Positions 15,527-22,464 of a stretch of DNA of 22,464 nucleotides are shown here, one piece after another (the stretch's first letter is position 1; each line of letters begins with the position of its first letter). The notes under the pieces are model-generated. The model had not been told where the DNA came from, did no database searches, and saw only the letters and a program-made list of their open reading frames with translations. The translations under genes and the position numbers were made by a program. The stretch is from CAZYVD01 sp964651045 (GTDB lineage: Bacteria; Zhuqueibacterota; QNDG01; DSAB01): contig CAZYVD010000045.1 of assembly GCA_964651045.1 (NCBI GenBank), forward strand, positions 1 to 22,464, given 5' to 3'.

Positions 15527-16236
15527 TCACTTAATCGAATAAATCCAAACAACATCTTCTTTATAACAAAAATAGAAAATATCCCCATTAATGATCCTTA
15601 TGTTCCAAAAATTTTTAAATTCATCAAAGTCAGGATTATAGTAGCAATTTAAAACATTACCCTCCTTATCAAGCTCTAAAACAGCGTTGCACCAATGAAA
15701 CAGATATAACCTGTTATTATAATAATCTATATTAAAAAATTGAGCGTATACTGGATCCCCTTCAGGCCGCTTGTTATTCTGTAAAAACTTCAAATCATAT
15801 ACAGGCCGCTTACTTACGATCTTCTTCATCCTCTTTGATATCTTCTTTAAATCTAACCTCTTCTCCCAGATAAGAGTACCATCTTTCCTATATTTGCGGA
15901 GTATTGGCCATGGACAAAAGATTGTGTAGATCTCATCATTTTCCCTGTCTATCGAAAAATAAGTATCATTAAAATAATAATTCTCAGGTATTTCTATCAG
16001 TCTATTATCAAATGAATATAAATACTTCCCCTCCGGGCTAAAAACATAGATAAGTTCTTTACTCGTACGTGTCTTTGTTGATAAATAGAGATTACCTTTG
16101 CTGTCAAGATCCATTCTATCGATTATCCATGGAACTCGAAACTCACTCAGATATTTTCCATCTCTGTCAAATATCTGTATGCGTTTACCTTTAGTACAGA
16201 ATACATATATCCTGCCGCTGTCACTAACTGTTAAAT
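15527..16236 (-). CDS. Second six-bladed propeller protein, N-terminal part lost in the assembly gap
   Basis: The frame is open from the stop at 15527 to the gap edge and gives 235 residues; by comparison with copy 1 about 108 residues, with the signal peptide, are missing. Over the last 195 residues it agrees with copy 1 at about 85% of places by eye. Differences are spread over the chain, for example EDVVWIYSIK against DDVVWIYSFK, with no stop or frameshift, so both copies look functional. Several Cys differ between the copies. No miniprotein gene follows this copy; a weak terminator does. It is not a pseudogene on present evidence, only incomplete in the assembly. Confidence 0.8.
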
Positions 16237-16336
16237 NNNNNNNNNNNNNNNNNNNNNNNNNNNNNNNNNNNNNNNNNNNNNNNNNNNNNNNNNNNNNNNN
16301 NNNNNNNNNNNNNNNNNNNNNNNNNNNNNNNNNNNN
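16237..16336. other. Assembly gap (100 N)
   Basis: Exactly 100 N, the usual placeholder for a scaffold join of unknown length. It falls inside a near-identical repeat, which explains why assembly broke. It hides the start of the second propeller gene and its leader. Confidence 0.98.
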
Positions 16337-16536
16337 TCAAGCTATTTTTATTCAATTAAATGAATTATCTAAACATAGATATTGACTTTTTGACTTCATG
16401 CTTAAAAATCCAATTTAATCTTAACAGAGCCTCTCAAGGGAAAGAGACCATTTTAATATTAATTTGATAAATTCTATTAACAGCAAAACTATTGAATAAT
16501 GTGCATAAACTTTCACACAAACCCTCCTTTTTTCCC

Positions 16537-16565
16537 TTGACATTTTTACTATTTTGATATAGATT
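16537..16565 (+). promoter_or_regulatory. Promoter of the structured leader or small RNA
   Basis: A perfect TTGACA (16537-16542) and TAGATT (16560-16565) are 17 bases apart. RNA would start near 16572. The stretch 16444-16536 in front of it shows no gene. Confidence 0.55.
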
Positions 16566-16571
16566 TATATA

Positions 16572-16684
16572 GCAATGCCTTAGGGGAAATAGGTACGATA
16601 ATCATAATCATCGTATCGGTATAAATTTTTCTTGGTGGCTTAAAAAGCCTTCCTGAAGGATCATTTCCCTGAGGAAGGCTTTTT
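16572..16684 (+). ncRNA. Candidate small RNA or cis-regulatory leader
   Basis: Between a promoter and a strong terminator lie about 110 bases without a coding frame. They hold one hairpin (TACGAT with ATCGTA, 16593-16614 region), a short GGCTTAAAAAGCC hairpin, and the 12-bp terminator stem. The 3' half of the short hairpin is also the 5' arm of the terminator, so the two are mutually exclusive, as in attenuators. I do not recognise a known riboswitch class. The next gene starts 48 bases after the terminator. Confidence 0.4.
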
Positions 16685-16688
16685 AATT
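16642..16688 (+). terminator. Strong, probably bidirectional terminator
   Basis: AAAAAGCCTTCC (16642-16653) pairs perfectly with GGAAGGCTTTTT (16673-16684) over a 19-base loop. A-tract and T-tract on the two sides would let it act in both directions. Confidence 0.8.
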
Positions 16689-16731
16689 ATGAACCTGTAA
16701 TTCTGGTAAAACTCATAGTATCAAAGCTAAT

Positions 16732-17349
16732 ATGATAAAAAAGAAATTCCATTCCAGAAAACCTTATCTGGCTACAGTAATACAATCAATTTTGTTTATT
16801 TCCATTTGCCTTATGAGTTTAAATGCAAGAGAAATAACAATCTCATGGAACGCAAGTAGTGATAAGGATGTTGCAGGATATAAAGTCTACTATGGACTCT
16901 CATCAAGAAAATATAAATACTGCATTGATACCAAAAAGAGCACGCAATACACAATACCCTCTATTCCAGATTCTGGTAAGATCTACTTTGCCGTAACCGC
17001 ATATGATAGTGAAGGGAATGAGAGCCAGTACTCCGAAGAGGTCTCTATATGGAACAATATCACTGCAGGAGCCCTCTTTTCATTGAAACCTTGTTATCCA
17101 AATCCATTCAATCCTCAGACTCAGATACCATATACTCTGCATGGAACGGTCTATATTGAACTGATTGTCTATGATATTCTCGGACGCCAGGTAAAGGTGC
17201 TCTACAGAGGGGTAAGAGATGCGGGTAACTATAAGGCACTCTGGGACGGCAGGAACAGTCACGGCAAACAGGTTTCAAACGGCATCTATTTTTGCAGGCT
17301 CATAGTTGGAGACTTCTGCCAGACAAAAAAATTGATCGTTGTTCGTTAG
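16732..17349 (+). CDS. Exported fibronectin type III protein with sorting domain
   Basis: The 205-residue protein has a long basic signal region (residues 1-32, ending SLNA), one Fn3 domain at about 33-107 (ITISWNASSDKDVAGYKVYY, then IYFAVTAYDSEGNES) and a type IX-like sorting domain at about 117-205 (CYPNPFNPQT, VYDILGRQVKVL, GIYFCRLIVGD and the basic end KKLIVVR). With one Fn3 module only, it is probably a small surface or released binding protein. The SD is poor. The ATG lies 48 bases after the terminator of the leader RNA, so expression may depend on read-through. It is convergent with the UPF0282 gene, 31 bases apart. Confidence 0.8.
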   Translation: MIKKKFHSRKPYLATVIQSILFISICLMSLNAREITISWNASSDKDVAGYKVYYGLSSRKYKYCIDTKKSTQYTIPSIPDSGKIYFAVTAYDSEGNESQYSEEVSIWNNITAGALFSLKPCYPNPFNPQTQIPYTLHGTVYIELIVYDILGRQVKVLYRGVRDAGNYKALWDGRNSHGKQVSNGIYFCRLIVGDFCQTKKLIVVR

Positions 17350-17380
17350 TGCAAAACAGGTGATTTTTCTTAAAATTTTA

Positions 17381-18241
17381 TCACATCTTCTTATACAGCT
17401 GATCTCTTCTGGCCTCAAGAAGATTGTTTGTCTCGCCTCTAAATTCTGCAGCGGTCGTTATGCTCACCCCCCTCTTCTTTGCCAGAGAAAACACAGGTCT
17501 TATCTTCTCCTCCCATTTTATGTCTCTGAGTAAGTGATGGTCAATGATTATTCTCTTGATCCACGATTTACCGATTATGCTGCACAACTCATCGTTCGTC
17601 CTCTCGAGCAGCTCTGATAATGAGCCATCCCCCTGAATGTATGTTATCGGCCCATCCAAATAGAGGGTATCTGGTGAACATGAAGAAATAAAATCGATCG
17701 CATCCTTATGCCAGAGACCCTGCAAATCCGATGTAAACAGAAATCCATCATCATCCTCTCCACAAAAAGTCTGAACAACAAAACTTCCCTTCTCTTCTAT
17801 TCCATGAGGTGATGGCGAGGAAAATTTCAGAACAGTATCTCCTTCAGATATCGATCTTCCATCTATAAAACTTATATCACCGGCAACGCTCTTTATGCTC
17901 CTGATAAATTCAAATGCCCTATGTCTCTGACTGATGTTTATCTTCTGATTTGGATTCTTCAATAGAAGCCATTTATTTCTGTAAAGTTCGGGATCATCAT
18001 GAATGAAATGATCATAGTGATAGTGGGTTATTATTATGATTTCTGTAGAATGGGAAAACATTAAAATACGTTCTTTGTGTTTTTTAAGACACCATTTTTC
18101 CATATCGTGCGGTTCTAAGCCGTAACGAAATTGGGCAATTGCTGCGCCAGGGTCGATTAATATTCTGCAACTTCGCGTTTCCACATATGTTGCCATAGAA
18201 CGAGTTCCCATCGACTCTGATGCAAGAGGTATTATCTTCAT
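17381..18241 (-). CDS. UPF0282-type metallo-beta-lactamase-fold protein
   Basis: The opening MKIIPLASESMGTRSMATYV and ILIDPGAAIAQFRYGLEPH are the marks of UPF0282, a family best known from archaea and without an assigned reaction. The metal site HxHxDH is intact as HYHYDH (residues 73-78), followed by the SDLQGL Asp and a late IIIDHHLLRD His, so it should bind two metals and act as a hydrolase. Length of 286 residues is normal. The ATG at 18241 matches the family start; a TTG five codons upstream is rejected. No SD is evident. The gene stands alone behind a 435-base gap. An archaeal origin by transfer is possible. Confidence 0.82.
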   Translation of the reverse strand: MKIIPLASESMGTRSMATYVETRSCRILIDPGAAIAQFRYGLEPHDMEKWCLKKHKERILMFSHSTEIIIITHYHYDHFIHDDPELYRNKWLLLKNPNQKINISQRHRAFEFIRSIKSVAGDISFIDGRSISEGDTVLKFSSPSPHGIEEKGSFVVQTFCGEDDDGFLFTSDLQGLWHKDAIDFISSCSPDTLYLDGPITYIQGDGSLSELLERTNDELCSIIGKSWIKRIIIDHHLLRDIKWEEKIRPVFSLAKKRGVSITTAAEFRGETNNLLEARRDQLYKKM

Positions 18242-18676
18242 AGCTAAAACATCCAATAATCACATAAAAAAGTCTTGCGAAAAATTTTTTGATTAGATTT
18301 TGCTGCAAAGTTGAGGGATTTTGTTATGACCGCCATGGAAATTATCGGAACACTTTCAAGAGGTATTGCAGTTTTTTTAAAAAGAAAAGTATCAAAAAGG
18401 GCGCCTTTTTGCAAAGCTTTAAAGCTTCATTATGTGATCCTTACAGTAAACATATCTTCTTACAGATAGATCCCATGCCATTCCACCTTTTTGGCCGGAC
18501 AACGCCTGCTGCTTTAAAATATATTCTCAACTGTTCATTAACAAAACCGCAAAAAGGCAAATCACACATCCCCAACCCTGGTGACATCGTGTTGTTCTTT
18601 ATCCTACTTCAAATTTGTAAAAATACCTCTGATTAATATCTCAAGAACTTATCGAAATATCAAAAAGTTTGAAAAA
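18242..18676. other. Gene-free stretch between ahcY and the UPF0282 gene, with two palindromes
   Basis: I see no convincing gene in these 435 bases. Two palindromes stand close together: AAAAAGG/CCTTTTT around GCG (18394-18410), terminator-like in both directions but with few GC pairs, and the perfect 14-mer AAGCTTTAAAGCTT (18414-18427). A 5-bp hairpin overlapping the ahcY stop (18666-18678) followed by T on the minus strand may be a weak terminator. A minus-strand frame of 48 codons (18441-18587) and plus-strand frames of similar size have no family match I can see. Confidence 0.5.
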
Positions 18677-19936
18677 CTAAGTGCCTATCTTCCATGAGGC
18701 CAAATATTCCCTTTGCTCCTCTGTAAGCTCATCTATTTCGATGCCCATTGATTTTAGTTTCAAACTTGCTACTATGTCCTCTATCGACTCTGGAACCGAA
18801 TGCACCTTTACCTCAAGGTCTTTCCCATTCTTAATTACCCATTCTGCCATAAGTGCCTGTGTCGAAAAACTCATATCCATTACACTTGCCGGATGCCCTT
18901 CTGCCGCTGCCAGATTTATGAGTCTTCCCTCTGCAAGAAGATATATTACTCTGCCATCTTCCAAAATATAACCATCGACATTTTTTCTCACACCAACTTT
19001 TACATCACGGGACAATTTTCTCAGGCCCTCGATATCAATCTCAACATTAAAATGTCCAGAATTTGCAACTATTGCTCCATCCTTCATCACTTCGAAGTGC
19101 TCTTTTCTGATCACATTTATGTCTCCGGTCAGTGTACAAAAAAGATCGCCGATCTTTGCCGCCTCGATCATTGGCATTACCCTGAAACCATCCATTGCTG
19201 CCTCTATTGCCTTGATCGGATCCACTTCTGTAATGATTACATTTGCACCCATACCCTTGCATCTTGCCGCAAAACCACGACCGCACCATCCATAACCTGC
19301 CACTACAACATTCTTCCCTGCAAGAAGTATATCTGTTGCCCTGATTATTCCGTCTACTGTAGACTGACCAGTCCCATATCTGTTATCGAATAGATTCTTT
19401 GTCTTTGCATCATTTACGGCAATTACCGGTATCTGCAGGGCTCCATCATTTGCCATTGCTCTTAATCTTATCACACCGGTCGTTGTCTCCTCCATGCTGC
19501 CAAGAATGTCTCTTGCCTGATCAGCATATTCAAAATGAATTGTTGATACAAGATCGGCACCATCGTCCATGGTAATGCTCGGCATGTGTTTAATTGCTGC
19601 CCTTATATGGTCATAATATGTATCCTTATCCTCACCCCTCTTTGCATAGACAGAAATATTAAAATCACTGACAAGGGATGCAGCCACATCGTCCTGTGTT
19701 GAGAGCGGATTAGATGCAACAAGAACCAGTTCTGCGCCACCGGCCTTAAGAGTACGCATAAGATTTGCCGTTTCTGCTGTAACATGAAGACATGCAGATA
19801 TACGTATCCCCTTTAGAGGCTTCTCCTTCTCAAACCTCTCCTTAATCAAGCGCAGAACAGGCATGTCATGTTCTGCCCATTCGATCCGTCTCCTGCCCTC
19901 ATCTGCAAGGTTTATATCTTTAATATCGGAATTCAT
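18677..19936 (-). CDS. ahcY: Adenosylhomocysteinase
   Basis: AhcY splits S-adenosylhomocysteine into adenosine and homocysteine with bound NAD, relieving product inhibition of methyltransferases. The 419 residues show the substrate region ACLHVTAETANL (about 48-59, His 51), MEETTTGVIRL (Glu 150 region), NDAKTKNLFDNRYGTGQS (Lys 180, Asp 184), the NAD loop GYGWCGRG at 214-221 and NSGHFNVEID. The size matches the shorter bacterial/archaeal form without the long insertion. The ATG has GAGGAT about six bases upstream, and metK ends 12 bases before it, so both are made from one message. It is the last gene of that operon. Confidence 0.97.
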   Translation of the reverse strand: MNSDIKDINLADEGRRRIEWAEHDMPVLRLIKERFEKEKPLKGIRISACLHVTAETANLMRTLKAGGAELVLVASNPLSTQDDVAASLVSDFNISVYAKRGEDKDTYYDHIRAAIKHMPSITMDDGADLVSTIHFEYADQARDILGSMEETTTGVIRLRAMANDGALQIPVIAVNDAKTKNLFDNRYGTGQSTVDGIIRATDILLAGKNVVVAGYGWCGRGFAARCKGMGANVIITEVDPIKAIEAAMDGFRVMPMIEAAKIGDLFCTLTGDINVIRKEHFEVMKDGAIVANSGHFNVEIDIEGLRKLSRDVKVGVRKNVDGYILEDGRVIYLLAEGRLINLAAAEGHPASVMDMSFSTQALMAEWVIKNGKDLEVKVHSVPESIEDIVASLKLKSMGIEIDELTEEQREYLASWKIGT

Positions 19937-19948
19937 ATTAATATCCTC

Positions 19949-21085
19949 TCATCCTTTCAGCAGTTCATCAACTCTGTTTGTTTTTTCCCATGTAAAATCC
20001 TCATCTTCTCTGCCGAAGTGTCCATAGGCTGCGGTCTTCTGGTAGATCGGCCTTCTTAAATCGAGGCCGTCTATCATGCCTGCAGGAGTAAGGTCAAATA
20101 CCTTCTTTATGCGCCTCACAAGCTCCTCATCAGGCATTTTACCTGTTCCTTTTGTATCTACCATAACAGAGACAGGTTCTATTGTGCCAATTGCATATGC
20201 AAGCTCTATTTCACATTCGTCGGCAAGACCTGCTGCAACAACATTTTTGGCGATCCATCGGGCTGTATATGAAGCGGAACGGTCAACCTTTGTTGGATCC
20301 TTTCCAGAAAATGCTCCTCCACCATGACTTCCAACACCCCCATAAGTATCTACTATTATCTTGCGGCCGGTCATACCTGTATCCCCATGCGGCCCTCCTC
20401 TCACAAAACGGCCGGTTGGATTTATGTAGTATTTGATCTCCTTCTCATCAAAAAGATCGGGTGGAATCACTGGCCTTATCACTTTTTCAATTATATCGCT
20501 TCTTATTGTATCCATCGAAGGTTCAGGATCGTGCTGAGCCGCAATTACAACTGCATCCACCTTTACCGGCCTCCTCCCATCATAGATGACTGTTACCTGA
20601 CTCTTACCATCGGGTCGCAGATATGGTATTATTCCCTCCTCTCTAACCTGAGTTAGACGAAGAGTTAATTTGTGTGCCAGCATTATTGGAAGAGGCATTA
20701 GTTCTTTGGTCTCTTTGTTTGCGTATCCAAACATCAATCCCTGATCGCCAGCACCCTGTCTATCCACACCCATTGCTATATCAGGAGACTGTTCCTGAAT
20801 CGTATTTAATATTGCACATCCCTTATAATCGAATCCAAATTCAGGATTTGTGTATCCTATATCTTTTATTACATTGCGCACGACCTTGGGTATGTCAATA
20901 TAAGTTTCAGTCGTTATCTCGCCCCCGACTAAAACCATTCCTGTTGTTACAAATGTTTCGCACGCCACCCTGCTGTACGGATCGTCCTGAAAGGCAGCAT
21001 CGAGAATCGCATCTGAGATTTGATCACATATCTTGTCAGGATGTCCCTTTGTGACAGACTCAGACGTAAAATATCTTAATCCCAT
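19949..21085 (-). CDS. metK: S-adenosylmethionine synthase
   Basis: MetK makes SAM from methionine and ATP. Visible are the ATP-site FTSESVTKGHPDKICDQISD near the N-terminus (His 15), the central GADRQ-type region around GVDRQGAGDQGLMFGYA, and the phosphate-binding GGAFSGKDPTKVDRSASYTA. The length of 378 residues is usual. AGAGGT lies six bases before the ATG. The gene follows the isomerase gene by 33 bases and is followed by ahcY after 12, so SAM synthesis and SAH removal are co-expressed. Neither gap has room for a SAM or SAH riboswitch. Confidence 0.97.
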   Translation of the reverse strand: MGLRYFTSESVTKGHPDKICDQISDAILDAAFQDDPYSRVACETFVTTGMVLVGGEITTETYIDIPKVVRNVIKDIGYTNPEFGFDYKGCAILNTIQEQSPDIAMGVDRQGAGDQGLMFGYANKETKELMPLPIMLAHKLTLRLTQVREEGIIPYLRPDGKSQVTVIYDGRRPVKVDAVVIAAQHDPEPSMDTIRSDIIEKVIRPVIPPDLFDEKEIKYYINPTGRFVRGGPHGDTGMTGRKIIVDTYGGVGSHGGGAFSGKDPTKVDRSASYTARWIAKNVVAAGLADECEIELAYAIGTIEPVSVMVDTKGTGKMPDEELVRRIKKVFDLTPAGMIDGLDLRRPIYQKTAAYGHFGREDEDFTWEKTNRVDELLKG

Positions 21086-21118
21086 GTTAAACCTCTATCT
21101 GTTTATGATAAAATTAAA

Positions 21119-22207
21119 CTAATAATTCTCTGCCATACGCTTCTTTAATGAATCAATCTTTTTTATCTCTGTAGGATCCTTTCCATAGATTATTGCAAGA
21201 TAAAAACTTACAAGATCTCCAAGAAATATCAGATAGAGCAGTCGATCCAGATATGTATTTCCTCTTGCAGCTATATCAACAACTCTTCCTCCACTCTCTT
21301 CGACCAGACTCTTTGTTATGTCCATTCTCAACTTCACCCTGTTTGAATCTTCTGACATCCTGAGCAAAATCATGATCAGGGCATTAAAAAATCTCGATGT
21401 GCTCTCCATCCTTTCCCACCCAACTATCTCGTTGTGATTCATCTCAGGGAAAAAATTTAAAAATGCGTGAGTCTTACTGTTTTCATTCAGCTGAGTCTTC
21501 CATCGAACAGCTACTGCCATACCCTTTTCAATAGATGAATTTATTACGGGTAGTCTTCCTGAAATCTGACGAGCGACTGTGAGGGGCATATTTTCAGAAT
21601 CTGCCGGATCACTCCATGGTTTCTTTAGCTTATTAATAAATGATATCGAATCCTGGATTCTCTGCAGTGTTATGTGGCTGAGTCCTGCTCTATAAAAAAA
21701 ATTGAGCAAAACACCAAGAGTGTAACCAAGTGCAGCCCTCGGTGGATAACCCCCGGGTAAAATAAAAATAGGATAATCCCGACTCTCTGCCAGAGAACCT
21801 ATCTTTCCTCCAGAAGTAACACATATTATGGATGCCCCCTTTCTGACTGCCTCCTCTGTTGAAGCAATCGTCTCTTCTGTGTTTCCTGAATAACTGGAAG
21901 CTATAAAGAGAGTCTCTGAAGAGACAAAATCGGGGATTGTGTAGCTTCTGTTTACAAAAATAGGGATAGCGATTCTATCCATGAAAATCGACTGTAAAAA
22001 ATCCCCTACAACTGCAGACCCACCCATTCCACCTAAAACAATCGTGTTTATCCTATCTGGATCAAAACTGAACTCTGCATTTTCTCCTATCCTCCATCCC
22101 TTTAAAATTTGATCTGGAAACTCCAGAATTTTCTCAAGCATAGAGGATTTGTCAATAGAACTTATCTTCTCTGTTGAAAGAACAATATTATCAAACCCAT
22201 CAGTCAA
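21119..22207 (-). CDS. Bifunctional phosphoglucose/phosphomannose isomerase
   Basis: A SIS-fold enzyme of the archaeal-type PGI/PMI family that interconverts fructose-6-phosphate with glucose- or mannose-6-phosphate. The 362 residues show LGGMGGSAVVGD at about 58-69, ASSYSGNTEETIAS at about 103-116 for sugar-phosphate binding, PPRAALGYTLGVLL at about 155-168, and MNHNEIVGWE with the catalytic Glu and His region. The start is a TTG with AGGAGG five bases upstream; it overlaps the end of the HPr gene by 8 bases, so the two are coupled. The family's N-terminal DKSSML segment lies at residues 19-24, which supports this start. Confidence 0.92.
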   Translation of the reverse strand: MTDGFDNIVLSTEKISSIDKSSMLEKILEFPDQILKGWRIGENAEFSFDPDRINTIVLGGMGGSAVVGDFLQSIFMDRIAIPIFVNRSYTIPDFVSSETLFIASSYSGNTEETIASTEEAVRKGASIICVTSGGKIGSLAESRDYPIFILPGGYPPRAALGYTLGVLLNFFYRAGLSHITLQRIQDSISFINKLKKPWSDPADSENMPLTVARQISGRLPVINSSIEKGMAVAVRWKTQLNENSKTHAFLNFFPEMNHNEIVGWERMESTSRFFNALIMILLRMSEDSNRVKLRMDITKSLVEESGGRVVDIAARGNTYLDRLLYLIFLGDLVSFYLAIIYGKDPTEIKKIDSLKKRMAENY

Positions 22208-22460
22208 TCTGGCCTCCTAAAAACCTCTCAAGAGTCTCTGCAGCCTTCTTCTCATCCTTGCCATTAACTCTAAGAATAATCTCGCTTCCCTCCTCTGCAG
22301 CAAGCATCAATATTCCCATTATACTCTTTCCATTTACTTCGACCCCATCCTTACTTATTGTGACATCTGAATCAAACTTCGATGCTTTCTCTACAAAAAC
22401 TGCCGCGGGTCTTGCATGAAGGCCATATTTATTTTTTATTATTAACTTATGCTCAATCAT
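22200..22460 (-). CDS. ptsH: HPr phosphocarrier protein
   Basis: HPr carries phosphate from enzyme I to PTS transporters and, when phosphorylated on Ser 46 by HPr kinase, acts as a regulator. The 86 residues are full length and hold the active-site His 15 in NKYGLHARPAAVF and Ser 46 in NGKSIMGILMLAA. Both sites being intact suggests transfer and regulatory function, though no enzyme I, transporter or HPr kinase gene is in the window. The SD is cut off by the window edge. It overlaps the isomerase gene, which points to a role in hexose-phosphate metabolism or its control. Confidence 0.95.
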   Translation of the reverse strand: MIEHKLIIKNKYGLHARPAAVFVEKASKFDSDVTISKDGVEVNGKSIMGILMLAAEEGSEIILRVNGKDEKKAAETLERFLGGQID

Positions 22461-22464
22461 TTCA

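Larger units (their letters stand above)
15525..16443 (-). repeat. Direct repeat, copy 2 (interrupted by the N gap)
   Basis: It matches 13491-14853 on both sides of the gap in the same order. In copy 1 the two gap-flanking points (14202 and 14746) are 543 bases apart, so the true missing stretch is probably near 543 bases and not 100, if the copies are colinear. Confidence 0.85.

Noticed and set aside
15527..16236. Second propeller copy as a pseudogene
   Set aside because: The frame is open right to the N gap and changes are spread substitutions without stops or frameshifts; it is cut by assembly only.
18441..18587. Minus-strand frame of 48 codons in the same gap
   Set aside because: TAGGA lies upstream but far, the composition is basic and Cys-rich without a motif, and no family comes to mind. 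A degraded gene piece cannot be excluded.
18289..18636. Plus-strand frame of 115 codons in the ahcY-UPF0282 gap
   Set aside because: TTG start without SD, no recognisable motif, and palindromes lie inside it. Kept as gene-free stretch.
19937..21118. SAM or SAH riboswitch before metK or ahcY
   Set aside because: The gaps of 33 and 12 bases are too short and contain just the SD sequences.

Overview
The window looks like chromosomal DNA of an uncultured, AT-rich bacterium of the Fibrobacteres-Chlorobi-Bacteroidetes (FCB) superphylum or a neighbouring candidate phylum such as KSB1, WOR-3, Cloacimonadota or Marinimicrobia. The grounds are three proteins ending in a Por/type IX-like sorting domain with the YPNPFNP signature, FG-GAP propellers, and a run of exactly 100 N that marks a scaffold join. 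This placement is by protein style, not by a marker-gene tree. No rRNA, tRNA, CRISPR array, transposase or phage gene is visible.

Layout. (a) 1-7343, minus strand: one promoter appears to drive a surface-glycan operon. It encodes a cytosolic glycoside-hydrolase-like protein, a secreted rhamnogalacturonan-lyase-like (PL11-like) FG-GAP propeller with a dockerin-like tail, a secreted protein with a possible cohesin-like N-terminus and a sorting domain, a seven-repeat FG-GAP/ASPIC protein with a sorting domain, and the first codons of another exported protein at the left edge. (b) 7364-7954, plus: a small predicted envelope protein with its own promoter and terminator. (c) 7983-12992, plus: a compact housekeeping cluster, LytR_C protein - rsfS - argS - PfkB kinase - yjbQ - mtnA. 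(d) 12993-16731: the accessory and most unusual part. Two near-identical six-bladed-propeller genes with their upstream DNA form a direct repeat around a small STAS-like gene. The intact copy has a short SD-led ORF in front and a Cys-rich secreted miniprotein gene behind, and the latter is enclosed by an inverted repeat. The second copy is cut by the N gap. A promoter plus structured leader or small RNA follows. (e) 16732-18241: a Fn3 protein with a sorting domain, convergent with a UPF0282 metallo-beta-lactamase-fold gene. (f) 18677-22460, minus: HPr - phosphoglucose/phosphomannose isomerase - metK - ahcY, packed as an operon.

How they fit. metK and ahcY make SAM and recycle S-adenosylhomocysteine. 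mtnA salvages the methylthioribose left by polyamine or quorum-signal chemistry. The PfkB kinase may be an adenosine kinase that removes the adenosine released by AhcY. The propeller/miniprotein locus resembles, in architecture only, the NVEALA-peptide/six-bladed-propeller pairs of Bacteroidetes, and is the best candidate here for an undescribed system. Several start codons were chosen from Shine-Dalgarno (SD) and signal-peptide evidence instead of the longest frame; each case is noted.
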